A stretch of 64,000 bases of DNA, taken from Eutreptiella sp. 'Long Island Sound 2002'. Its lineage: Eukaryota; Euglenozoa; Euglenophyceae; Eutreptiales; Eutreptiaceae. Every line of letters begins with the position of its first letter. Position 1 is the stretch's first letter. The position numbers and the translations under genes were made by a program. The notes beneath the pieces are model-generated. The model was not told the DNA's origin and did no database searches. It was given only the letters and a program-made list of their open reading frames with translations. Shown here one piece after another: positions 29,379-41,019 of this stretch. The stretch spans positions 179,025,754 to 179,089,753 of the forward strand of contig OZ038378.1 of NCBI GenBank assembly GCA_964036045.1, read 5' to 3'.

Positions 29379-30426
29379 CAAGGCTGAATTAAACACTGGC
29401 CAAAGGGTTTTTGGCCAGTGGCCAGTAAAGTATTGATTTCAATGTTTATTTTTGTTTATTTTGTGATTTTTTTGTTATTTTTGCCAATTAACTGATGCTT
29501 TTTGCAAGGTCATTTGCACTTCCTACTTGCTTGAGGTTGTTTTCATCCAAATTTCCTTGAAATACACACTGCTCTTTGGTACCTCGTTGCCGACACGGGC
29601 CATACAAGCCTCGTCGACAGTCGCAATACACCTGGTGCAAGAGTGTCGCACACCACATATGTTCGCACCGCAACAAGCGCAACGCACAGCAGTTAGCCCA
29701 AATGATGCCAAAGTGGGTGTGGCTGCCGGCTGTGGACGCACGGGCCTAGCGACAACCATGGACGCTGGCTCCTTGAAGGTGAAGGAATAGCCGTCCCGGG
29801 TGCCGTCGCTTTTGGCTGCACGGGCGACTTGGGTGTGCTTGAGGTGCCGCAAAGACCCTCCCGCCTCGGAATGCAGGAAACGGAGGGCCTCGGCAACACT
29901 GTGGAACTGCAACCAAGCCGCACCCTCAGCCGCAACCGGGCCAAGTGGGCGCATCCATACGTCAGAACCCGTGAGAACAATGAGGAAGGGAAAGAGAGTC
30001 TGACAAAGGGATATACGGAACAATAAAAAATGTTACTGACACACATGCACACATGCACATGACATGAATGCGGGGCATGAATGAGTGTACATGGTGTGTC
30101 CGTGTGTCCTTTCATGCCATGAGCCACATGCTAGATCTTCCCGCTATGATGCACCATGCCGGCCGACACACAATACTATTCACCCTTCCCTGCACCACAT
30201 TCTAACTTTGATACCCTCAAACATGCACAAATGCACAATGCTCTAAAATTACGTCACACAAGGTACAGAAACCATCATCGATATATGCAGGAATGTCAAT
30301 AAACACCAATAAACGCCGATAAACAACGGTTATCCCCCCGAAAAGGGCGCTTTTCGAAAAATAAACGCAAAAACGCGTTTATTTGCCATTTGGCCAGTGG
30401 CCTGGCCAGTACTTAATTCACCCTTG
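29379..30426. mobile_element. hAT-like DNA transposon, 1,048 bp, inserted in a satellite unit
   Basis: Both ends carry an imperfect terminal inverted repeat of about 24 bp that starts with CAAGG. It continues TGAATTAA and ACTGGCCA on each side, with mismatches in between. Inside each end are further GGCCAGTGGCC motifs, in keeping with the subterminal repeats of hAT elements. The insertion is flanked by 8-bp near-identical duplications, and the satellite phase continues unbroken across it. CA(A/G)GG termini with an 8-bp duplication are the known signature of the hAT superfamily. No transposase catalytic region is visible, so it is non-autonomous; it carries one minus-strand reading frame. Only one copy is present in the array, so it arrived after local amplification. 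Confidence 0.85.
29523..29954 (-). CDS. Hypothetical protein carried by the hAT-like element, Cys-rich C-terminal half
   Basis: The open frame runs upstream to about 30,023, but the first ATG in frame is at 29,954, giving a protein of 143 residues. The N-terminal half has the run FHSVAEALRFL followed about 30 residues later by GYSFTF. This loosely resembles small modular DNA-binding repeats of the NUMOD or AP2 kind, with hydrophobic residues, an S-x-x-E-A core and an aromatic end; that is a weak inference. The C-terminal half has a metal-binding-like cluster, CACCGANIC then HSCTRC and a further Cys. Codon use and GC are higher than in the surrounding satellite, as expected for foreign cargo. 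I do not recognise the family. A captured host gene fragment is the main alternative, and an upstream exon may be missing. Confidence 0.4.
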   Translation of the reverse strand: MRPLGPVAAEGAAWLQFHSVAEALRFLHSEAGGSLRHLKHTQVARAAKSDGTRDGYSFTFKEPASMVVARPVRPQPAATPTLASFGLTAVRCACCGANICGVRHSCTRCIATVDEACMARVGNEVPKSSVYFKEIWMKTTSSK

Positions 30427-30434
30427 CACCCAGC
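30427..30434. other. Right target-site duplication of the hAT-like element
   Basis: CACCCAGC directly follows the element end (TTCACCCTTG). It matches the left copy CACGCAGC at 7 of 8 bases. Each copy differs from the satellite consensus CACACAGC by one base, so both duplications have drifted once since insertion. Confidence 0.8.
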
Positions 30435-31893
30435 AAGACCCATAGAAGGTAACAAACATCATACAGGACAAACACAACCATGGAGGGGATGTAATGTAGT
30501 GATTGTGGAAATGGCAAACAATGGTATGGTAGTGCATGAAATACCTGGGACTGCCATGCAGTAAACCCAATGCATTATTACATGGTACTGAGCATATCTG
30601 GCACACGCTTCTGATCATAATTCACACCACGAGAATCATGATACAGGACAAACGGTGCTTCAGGAATACAATCACAGAGACTTGAGCAGGGTATGAGTAC
30701 CTTGCCTGGCTCATACACCAACACAGGTGACACGCAGTAATCATGAAAATGGTAAGTGCCAGGTATGCAAGGACACTGTGGAGCAAATGTAAAATCAAAA
30801 CCTACCTCCACAATGAGTGCATCCAAGCCAATCTGGAAAAAACAAATGGAAACCGGGACACGGGGTTTCTTAGCTTTCCCCCCCTCTGTCTTTGCCTTCT
30901 CTGCAGGTGCAGATCCAGCAAGGCACAATCACATTCAGCACCCAACAAGCTCAGACAAAAAATGAAATCATGAATCATATCCCAACCATTAATGATTGCA
31001 TCATAGCTCATAGCCACACACAGCAGGACCCATAGCAGGCAACAAACATCATACAGGACAAACACAACCATGGAGGGGATGTAATGTAGCGATTGTGGAA
31101 CTGGCAAACAATGGTATGGTAGTGCATGAAATACCTGGGACTGCCATGCAGTAAACCCAATGCATTATTACATGGTACTGAGCATATCTGGCACACGCTT
31201 CTGATCATAATTCACACCACGAGAATCATGATACAGGACAAACGGTGCTTCAGGAATACAATCACAGAGACTTGAGCAGGGTATGAGTACCTTGCCTGGC
31301 TCATACACCAACACAGGTGACACGCAGTAATCATGAAAATGGTAAGTGCCAGGTATGCAAGGACACTGTGGAGCAAATGTAAAATCAAAACCTACCTCCA
31401 CAATGTGTGCATCCAAGCCAATCTGGAAAAAACAAATGGAAACCAGGACACAGGGTTTCTTAGCTTTTCCCCCCTCTGTCTTTGCCTTCTCTGCAGTTGC
31501 AGATCCAGCAAGGCATAATCACATTCAGCACCCAACAAGCTCAGACAAAAAATGAAATCATGAATCATATCCCAACCATTAATGATTGCATCATAGCTCA
31601 TAGCCACACACAGCAGGACCCATAGCAGGTAACAAACATCATACAGGACAAACACAACCATGGAGGGGATGTAATGTAGCGATTGTGGAACTGGCAAACA
31701 ATGGTATGGCAGTGCATGAAATACCTGGGACTGCCATGCAGTAAACCCAATGCATTATTACATGGTACTGAGCATATCTGGCACACGCTTCTGATCATAA
31801 TTCACACCACGAGAATCATGATACAGGACAAACGGTGCTTCAGGAATACAATCACAGAGACTTGAGCAGGGTATGAGTACCTTGCCTGGCTCA

Positions 31894-31900
31894 TACGGTA
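31894..31900. other. Candidate transposon excision footprint TA-CGG-TA in a satellite unit
   Basis: The normal unit reads GGCTCATACACCAACAC. Here it reads GGCTCATACGGTACACC, a 5-bp gain that doubles the TA and leaves CGG between the copies. The position is identical to the insertion site of the poly-C element at 40,196. Element ends begin with C and finish with GG, so the scar looks like terminal bases left after excision. Confidence 0.6.
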
Positions 31901-34900
31901 CACCAACACAGGTGACACGCAGTAATCATGAAAATGGTAAGTGCCAGGTATGCAAGGACACTGTGGAGCAAATGTAAAAATCAAAACCTACCTCCACAAT
32001 GAGCGCATCCAAGCCAATCTGGAAAAAACAAATGGAAACTGGAACATGGGGTTTCTTAGCTTTTCCTCCCTCTGTCTTTGCCTTCTCTGCAGTCTCTGCA
32101 GTTCTTCCAGCAAGGTGCACAATCACATTCCCCAACAAGCTCAGACAAAAAATGAAATCATGAATCATATCCCAACCATTAATGATTGCATCATAGCTCA
32201 TAGCCACACACAGCAGGACCCATAGCAGGCAACAAACATCATACAGGACAAACACAACCATGGAGGGGATGTAATGTAGCGATTGTGGAAATGGCAAATA
32301 ATGGTATGGTAGTGCATGAAATACCTGGGACTGCCATGCAGTAAACCCAACGCATTATTACATGGTACTGAGCATATCTGGCACACGCTTCTGATCATAA
32401 TTCACACCACGAGAATCATGACACAGGACAAACGGTGCTTCAGGAATACAATCACAGAGACTTGAGCAGGGTATGAGTACCTTGCCTGGCTCATACACCA
32501 CCACAGGTGACACGCAGTAATCATGAAAATGGTAAGTACCAGGTATGCAAGGACACTGTGGAGCAAATGTAAAAATCAAAACCTACCTCCACAATGAGCG
32601 CATCCAAGCCAATCTGGAAAAAACAAATGGAAACCAGGACATGGGGTTTCTTAGCTTTTCCTCCCTCTGTCTTTGCCTTCTCTGCAGTCTCTGCAGTTCT
32701 TCCAGTAAGGTGCACAATCACATTCCCCAACAAACTCAGACAAAAAATGAAATCATGAATCATATCCCAACCATTAATGATTGCATCATAGCTCATAGCC
32801 ACACACAGCAGGACCCATAGCAGGCAACAAACATCATACAGGACAAACACAACCATGGAGGGGATGTAATGTAGCGATTGTGGAACTGGCAAACAATGGT
32901 ATGGTAGTGCATGAAATACCTGGGACTGCCATGCAGTAAACCCAATGCATTATTACATGGTACTGAGCATATCTGGCACACGCTTCTGATCATAATTCAC
33001 ACCACGAGAATCATGATACAGGACAAACGGTGCTTCAGGAATACAATCACAGAGACTTGAGCAGGGTATGAGTACCTTGCCTGGCTCATACACCAACACA
33101 GGTGACACGCAGTTATCATGAAAATGGTAAGTGCCAGGTATGCAAGGACACTGTGGAGCAAATGTAAAATCAAAACCTACCTCCACAATTTGTGCATCCA
33201 AGCCAATCTGGAAAAAACAAATGGAAACCGGGACACGGGGTTTCTTAGCTTTTCCTCCCTCTGTCTTTGCCTTTTCTGCAGTCTCTGCAGTCTCTCCAGC
33301 AAGGGGCACAATCACATTCCCCAACAAACTCAGACAAAAAATGAAATCATGAATCATATCCCAACCATTAATGATTGCATCATAGTTCATAGCCACACAC
33401 AGCAGGACCCATAGCAGGCAACAAACATCATACAGGACAAACACAGCCATGGAGGGGATGTAATGTAGCGATTGTGGAAATGGCAAACAATGGTATGGTA
33501 GTGCATGAAATACCTGGGACTGCCATGCAGTAAACCCAACGCATTATTACATGGTACTGAGCATATCTGGCACACGCTTCTGATCATAATTCACACCACG
33601 AGAATCATGATACAGGACAAACGGTGCTTCAGGAATACAATCACAGAGACTTGAGCAGGGTATGAGTACCTTGCCTGGCTCATACACCAACACAGGTGAC
33701 ACGCAGTAATCATGAAAATGGTAAGTGCCAGGTATGCAAGGACACTGTGGAGCAAATGTAAAAATCAAAACCTACCTCCACAATGAGTGCATCCAAGCCA
33801 ATCTGGAAAAAACAAATGGAAACCGGAACATGGGGTTTCTTAGCTTTTCCTCCCTCTGTCTTTGCCTTCTCTGCAGTCTTTGCAGTTCTTCCAGCAAGGT
33901 GCACAATCACATTCCCCAACAAACTCAGACAAAAAATGAAATCATGAATCATATCCCAACCATTAATGATTGCATCATAGTTCATAGCCACACACAGCAG
34001 GACCCATAGCAGGCAACAAACATCATACAGGACAAACACAACCATGGAGGGGATGTAATGTAGCGATTGTGGAAATGGCAAATAATGGTATGGTAGTGCA
34101 TGAAATACCTGGGACTGCCATGCAGTAAACCCAATGCATTATTACATGGTACTGAGCATATCTGGCACACGCTTCTGATCATAATTCACACCACGAGAAT
34201 CATGATACAGGACAAACGGTGCTTCAGGAATACAATCACAGAGACTTGAGCAGGGTATGAGTACCTTGCCTGGCTCATACACCAACACAGGTGACACGCA
34301 GTTATCATGAAAATGGTAAGTGCCAGGTATGCAAGGACACTGTGGAGCAAATGTAAAATCAAAACCTACCTCCACAATTTGTGCATCCAAGCCAATCTGG
34401 AAAAAACAAATGGAAACCGGGACACGGGGTTTCTTAGCTTTTCCCCCCTCTGTCTTTGCCTTTTCTGCAGTCTCTGCAGTCTCTCCAGCAAGGTGCACAA
34501 TCACATTCCCCAACAAGCTCAGACAAAAAATGAAATCATGAATCATATCCCAACCATTAATGATTGCATCATAGTTCATAGCCACACACAGCAGGACCCA
34601 TAGCAGGCAACAAACATCATACAGGACAAACACAACCATGGAGGGGATGTAATGTAGTGATTGTGGAACTGGCAAACAATGGTATGGTAGTGCATGAAAT
34701 ACCTGGGACTGCCATGCAGTAAACCCAACGCATTATTACATGGTACTGAGCATATCTGGCACACGCTTCTGATCATAATTCACACCACGAGAATCATGAT
34801 ACAGGACAAACGGTGCTTCAGGAATACAATCACAGAGACTTGAGCAGGGTATGAGTACCTTGCCTGGCTCATACACAAACACAGGTGACACGCAGTAATC

Positions 34901-37900
34901 ATGAAAATGGTAAGTGCCAGGTATGCAAGGACACTGTGGAGCAAATGTAAAATCAAAACCTACCTCCACAATGAGTGCATCCAAGCCAATCTGGAAAAAA
35001 CAAATGGAAACCGGAACATGGGGTTTCTTAGCTTTTCCTCCCTCTGTCTTTGCCTTCTCTGCAGTCTCTCCAGCAAGGGGCACAATCACATTCCCCAACA
35101 AACTCAGACAAAAAATGAAATCATGAATCATATCCCAACCATTAATGATTGCATCATAGCTCATAGCCACACACAGCAGGACCCATAGCAGGCAACAAAC
35201 ATCATACAGGACAAACACAGCCATGGAGGGGATGTAATGTAGCGATTGTGGAAATGGCAAATAATGGTATGGCAGTGCATGAAATACCTGGTACTGCCAT
35301 GCAGTAAACCCAATGCATTATTACATGGTACTGAGCATATCTGGCACACGCTTCTGATCATAATTCACACCACGAGAATCATGATACAGGACAAACGGTG
35401 CTTCAGGAATACAATCACAGAGACTTGAGCAGGGTATGAGTACCTTGCCTGGCTCATACACAAACACAGGTGACACGCAGTTATCATGAAAATGGTAAGT
35501 GCCAGGTATGCAAGGACACTGTGGAGCAAATGTAAAATCAAAACCTACCTCCACAATTTGTGCATCCAAGCCAATCTGGAAAAAACAAATGGAAACCGGA
35601 ACATGGGGTTTCTTAGCTTTTCCTCCCTCTGTCTTTGCCTTTTCTGCAGTCTCTGCAGTCTCTCCAGCAAGGTGCACAATCACATTCCCCAACAAGCTCA
35701 GACAAAAAATGAAATCATGAATCATATCCCAACCATTAATGATTGCATCATAGTTCATAGCCACACACAGCAGGACCCATAGCAGGCAACAAACATCATA
35801 CAGGACAAACACAACCATGGGGGGGATGTAATGTAGCGATTGTGGAAATGGCAAATAATGGTATGGCAGTGCATGAAATACCTGGGACTGCCATGCAGTA
35901 AACCCAATGCATTATTACATGGTACTGAGCATATCTGGCACACGCTTCTGATCATAATTCACACCACGAGAATCATGATACAGGACAAACGGTGCTTCAG
36001 GAATACAATCACAGAGACTTGAGCAGGGTATGAGTACCTTGCCTGGCTCATACACAAACACAGGTGACACGCAGTTATCATGAAAATGGTAAGTGCCAGG
36101 TATGCAAGGACACTGTGGAGCAAATGTAAAAATCAAAACCTACCTCCACAATGAGTGCATCCAAGCCAATCTGGAAAAAACAAATGGAAACCGGGACACG
36201 GGGTTTCTTAGCTTTTCCTCCCTCTGTCTTTGCCTTTTCTGCAGTCTCTGCAGTCTCTCCAGCAAGGTGCACAATCACATTCCCCAACCAGCTCAGACAA
36301 AAAATGAAATCATGAATCATATCCCAACCATTAATGATTGCATCATAGTTCATAGCCACACACAGCAGGACCCATAGCAGGCAACAAACATCATACAGGA
36401 CAAACACAACCATGGAGGGGATGTAGTGTAGCGATTGTGGAAATGGCAAACAATGGTATGGTAGTGCATGAAATACTTGGGACTGCCATGCAGTAAACCC
36501 AATGCATTATTACATGGTACTGAGCATATCTGGCACACGCTTCTGATCATAATTCACACCACGAGAATCATGATACAGGACAAACGGTGCTTCAGGAATA
36601 CAATCACAGAGACTTGAGCAGGGTATGAGTACCTTGCCTGGCTCATACACCAACACAGGTGACACGCAGTAATCATGAAAATGGTAAGTGCCAGGTATGC
36701 AAGGACACTGTGGAGCAAATGTAAAATCAAAACCTACCTCCACAATGTGTGCATCCAAGCCAATCTGGAAAAAACAAATGGAAACCGGGACATGGGGTTT
36801 CTTAGCTTTTCCTCCCTCTGTCTTTGCCTTCTCTGCAGTCTCTGCAGTCTCTCCAGCAAGGTGCACAATCACATTCCCCAACAAACTCAGACAAAAAATG
36901 AAATCATGAATCATATCCCAACCATTGATGATTGCATCATAGCTCATAGCCACACACAGCAGGACCCATAGCAGGTAACAAACATCATACAGGACAAACA
37001 CAACCATGGAGGGGATGTAATGTAGTCATTGTGGAACTGGCAAACAATGGTATGGTAGTGCATGAAATACCTGGGACTGCCATGCAGTAAACCCAATGCA
37101 TTATTACATGGTACTGAGCATATCTGGCACACGCTTCTGATCATAATTCACACCACGAGAATCATGATACAGGACAAACGGTGCTTCAGGAATACAATCA
37201 CAGAGACTTGAGCAGGGTATGAGTACTTTGCCTGGCTCATACACCAACACAGGTGACACACAGTAATCATGAAAATGGTAAGTGCCAGGTATGCAAGGAC
37301 ACTGTGGAGCAAATGTAAAAATCAAAACCTACCTCCACAATGAGTGCATCCAAGCCAATCTGGAAAAAACAAATGGAAACCGGGACACGGGGTTTCTTAG
37401 CTTTTCCTCCCTCTGTCTTTGCCTTCTCTGGAGTTGCAGATCCAGCAAGGCACAATCACATTCAGCACCCAACAAGCTCAGACAAAAAATGAAATCATGA
37501 ATCATATCCCAACCATTAATGATTGCATCATAGCTCATAGCCACACACAGCAGGACCCATAGCAGGCAACAAACATCATACAGGACAAACACAACCATGG
37601 AGGGGATGTAATGTAGTGATTGCGGAACTGGCAAACAATGGTATGGTAGTGCATGAAATACCTGGGACTGCCATGCAGTAAACCCAATGCATTATTACAT
37701 GGTACTGAGCATATCTGGCACACGCTTCTGATCATAATTCACACCACGAGAATCATGATACAGGACAAACGGTGCTTCAGGAATACAATCACAGAGACTT
37801 GAGCAGGGTATGAGTACCTTGCCTGGCTCATACACAAACACAGGTGACACGCAGTTATCATGAAAATGGTAAGTGCCAGGTATGCAAGGACACTGTGGAG

Positions 37901-39008
37901 CAGATGTAAAATCAAAACCTACCTCCACAATTTGTGCATCCAAGCCAATCTGGAAAAAACAAATGGAAACTGGGACATGGGGTTTCTTAGCTTTTCCTCC
38001 CTCTGTCTTTGCCTTTTCTGCAGTCTCTGCAGTCTCTCCAGCAAGGTGCACAATCACATTCCCCAACAAGCTCAGACAAAAAATGAAATCATGAATCATA
38101 TCCCAACCATTAATGATTGCATCATAGTTCATAGCCACACACAGCAGGACCCATAGCAGGCAACAAACATCATACAGGACAAACACAACCATGGAGGGGA
38201 TGTAATGTAGTCATTGTGGAAATGGCAAACAATGGTATGGTAGTGCATGAAATACCTGGGACTGCCATGCAGTAAACCCAACGCATTATTACATGGTACT
38301 GAGCATATCTGGCACACGCTTCTGATCATAATTCACACCACGAGAATCATGATACAGGACAAACGGTGCTTCAGGAATACAATCACAGAGACTTGAGCAG
38401 GGTATGAGTACCTTGCCTGGCTCAGACACAAACACAGGTGACACGCAGTAATCATGAAAATGGTAAGTACCAGGTATGCAAGGACACTGTGGAGCAAATG
38501 TAAAATCAAAACCTACCTCCACAATGAGTGCATCCAAGCCAATCTGGAAAAAACAAATGGAAACCGGAACATGGGGTTTCTTAGCTTTTCCTCCCTCTGT
38601 CTTTGCCTTCTCCGCACTCTCTCCAGCAAGGGGCACAATCACATTCCCCAACAAGCTCAGACAAAAAATGAAATCATGAATCATATCCCAACCATTAATG
38701 ATTGCATCATAGCTCATAGCCACACACAGCAGGACCCATAGCAGGCAACAAACATCATACAGGACAAACACAACCATGGAGGGGATGTAATGTAGTCATT
38801 GTGGAACTGGCAAACAATGTATGGTAGTGCATGAAATACCTGGTACTGCCATGCAGTAAACCCAATGCATTATTACATGGTACTGAGCATATCTGGCACA
38901 CGCTTCTGATCATAATTCACACCACGAGAATCATGATACAGGACAAACGGTGCTTCAGGAATACAATCACAGAGACTTGAGCAGGGTATGAGTACCTTGC
39001 CTGGCTCA

Positions 39009-39015
39009 TACGGTA
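39009..39015. other. Second candidate excision footprint TA-CGG-TA
   Basis: The same 5-bp gain occurs at the same unit position as at 31,894. This unit also shares the rare CACAGTTTGTG deletion variant with the unit that still carries the element at 40,196-41,019. It therefore looks like a duplicate of that unit from which the element has left. Confidence 0.65.
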
Positions 39016-40195
39016 CACCAACACAGGTGACACGCAGTAATCATGAAAATGGTAAGTGCCAGGTATGCAAGGACACTGTGGAGCAAATGTAAAAATCAAA
39101 ACCTACCTCCACAGTTTGTGATGCCAATCTGGAAAAAACAAATGGAAACCGGGACACGGGGTTTCTTAGCTTTTCCTCCCTCTGTCTTTGCCTTCTCTGC
39201 AGTTGCAGATCCAGCAAGGCACAATCACATTCAGCACCCAACAAGCTCAGACAAAAAATGAAATCATGAATCATATCCCAACCATTAATGATTGCATCAT
39301 AGCTCATAGCCACACACAGCAGGACCCATAGCAGGCAACAAACATCATACAGGACAAACACAACCATGGAGGGGATGTAATGTAGTCATTGTGGAAATGG
39401 CAAACAATGGTATGGCAGTGCATGAAATACCTGGGACTGCCATGCAGTAAACCCAATGCATTATTACATGGTACTGAGCATATCTGGCACACGCTTCTGA
39501 TCATAATTCACACCACGAGAATCATGATACAGGACAAACGGTGCTTCAGGAATACAATCACAGAGACTTGAGCAGGGTATGAGTACCTTGCCTGGCTCAT
39601 ACACCAACACAGGTGACACGCAGTTATCATGAAAATGGTAAGTGCCAGGTATGCAAGGACACTGTGGAGCAAATGTAAAATCAAAACCTACCTCCACAAT
39701 GTGTGCATCCAAGCCAATCTGGAAAAAACAAATGGAAACTGGGACATGGGGTTTCTTAGCTTTCCCCCCCTCTGTCTTTGCCTTTTCTGCAGTCTCTGCA
39801 GTCTCTCCAGCAAGGGGCACAATCACATTCCCCAACAAGCTCAGACAAAAAATGAAATCATGAATCATATCCCAACCACTAATGATTGCATCATAGCTCA
39901 TAGCCACACACAGCAGGACCCATAGCAGGTAACAAACATCATACAGGACAAACACAACCATGGAGGGGATGTAATGTAGTCATTGTGGAAATGGCAAACA
40001 ATGGTATGGTAGTGCATGAAATACCTGGGACTGCCATGCAGTAAACCCAATGCATTATTACATGGTACTGAGCATATCTGGCACACGCTTCTGATCATAA
40101 TTCACACCACGAGAATCATGATACAGGACAAACGGTGCTTCAGGAATACAATCACAGAGACTTGAGCAGGGTATGAGTACCTTGCCTGGCTCATA

Positions 40196-41019
40196 CCCCC
40201 CCCGCCCCTTGTCGTTCCCCACGCCAGGGAAGACGGTTCCCCACCACCCCCTGGGGGACGGTCACCAAGTGACGGTACCCCACCCCCCCCCTGGGGGACC
40301 GCACTACCACTGCACACGCACATTTGCAGGCACAGAAATTGCAGCATAAAACGAAAGAATTGAACATAAGATACGTTCAAAGGGCTGCCCATGTACGGAG
40401 ACCTACTCCTTGACCAGCTCGGTGTAAAATTTCTTGGTGCTGCTCCGCTTCACCTTGAACTCTTGCACATGCTCTCCACTTTCCACTGGAATGCTTTGGG
40501 CAGCACTCTTGGGTGGTGGTTTTGCCTTCTTGGTAAGAGGCTTGGCAGGCGCAAGCAGATTTTTGGGAACCAGTTTCCCTTCAGGAATGTCCCTTGTAAA
40601 ATACAACTTGTTCCCAAAACTGTGTCCCATACGCCATACACCACGGGCACTCTTCACCCACACAACCTCCGTGTCAGCATTCAGGCCACTATCATCATCC
40701 GTCACATTTGTCCGGTCCCAGGGGGAAACATGGTTGTGTTGTCAAGTTCCATTTCAGCGAAAGTAAGCAAAATGTCCCGCCATGAGTGCCATGAGGGATA
40801 CAAGTGGCAGTGCCCCACAACGCAGTCACCCGGACAACAACACAATGAGCCGCAACGAAAAATTTTGAGTTGACCAAGTGACGGTCCCCCACCCCCCCCC
40901 TGGGGAACAACAAGGGGTGGGGAACGACAAAGGGGATCAATGGTCGGTGCTGATCGACTGAATGTCCCCGCCATAGACACTTTCAGCCACGACGGGAAGG
41001 ACAAAGGGGGGGGGGGGGG
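40196..41019. mobile_element. Poly-C-terminated DNA transposon, 824 bp, with TA target duplication
   Basis: The element splits a satellite unit at CTCATA/CACC with TA on both sides (40,194-40,195 and 41,020-41,021). The left end is a C-run followed by GCCCCTTGTCGTTCCC. The right end, read inverted, is a C-run followed by TTTGTCCTTCCC, giving an imperfect terminal inverted repeat. A subterminal direct repeat, ACCAAGTGACGGT with C-runs, lies near 40,265 and 40,871. It carries a minus-strand reading frame shared with the elements at 48,348 and 52,657. No transposase is seen, so it is probably non-autonomous. TA duplication points toward the Tc1/mariner-type or another TA-targeting group, but family assignment is open. 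Confidence 0.8.
40403..40705 (-). CDS. Cargo protein of the poly-C element family, C-terminal 100 residues
   Basis: The frame starts without a convincing ATG: the first codon is GTG, after an in-frame interruption. An upstream exon or a frameshift is therefore likely. The readable part begins with acidic residues, then VVWVKSARGVWRMGHSFG, KLYFTRD, a Pro/Lys/Ala linker, HVQEFKVK and the C-terminus KFYTELVKE. The same order (GVWGLGHVF, KLYWTRD, Pro-Ala-Lys linker, HVQQFTM) is present in the frame at 48,531-49,060, and the tail KFYTEPLKE recurs at 52,925. Conservation between three element copies argues that this is a real coding frame and not chance. I know no named domain for it. It does not look like a transposase. 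Confidence 0.55.
   Translation of the reverse strand: MTDDDSGLNADTEVVWVKSARGVWRMGHSFGNKLYFTRDIPEGKLVPKNLLAPAKPLTKKAKPPPKSAAQSIPVESGEHVQEFKVKRSSTKKFYTELVKE

Larger units (their letters stand above)
30435..40195. repeat. Satellite array 2, middle part: alpha and beta units mixed
   Basis: The array resumes in phase after the hAT-like element. Units to about 31,900 are alpha. From about 32,040 to 37,000 nearly all are beta (GCAGTCTCTGCAGTCTCTCC or TTCTTCC, then CATTCCCCAAC), with unit lengths of 594-595 bp; two shorter 585-bp-like beta variants lie near 35,060 and 38,610. Alpha units reappear at about 37,430 and 39,200. In beta units a minus-strand frame of up to 177 codons spans almost the whole unit (for example 32,953-33,486). 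Sister units carry shifts in the A-run at GTAAAA(A)TC, so the frame is not maintained across the array. Confidence 0.95.
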
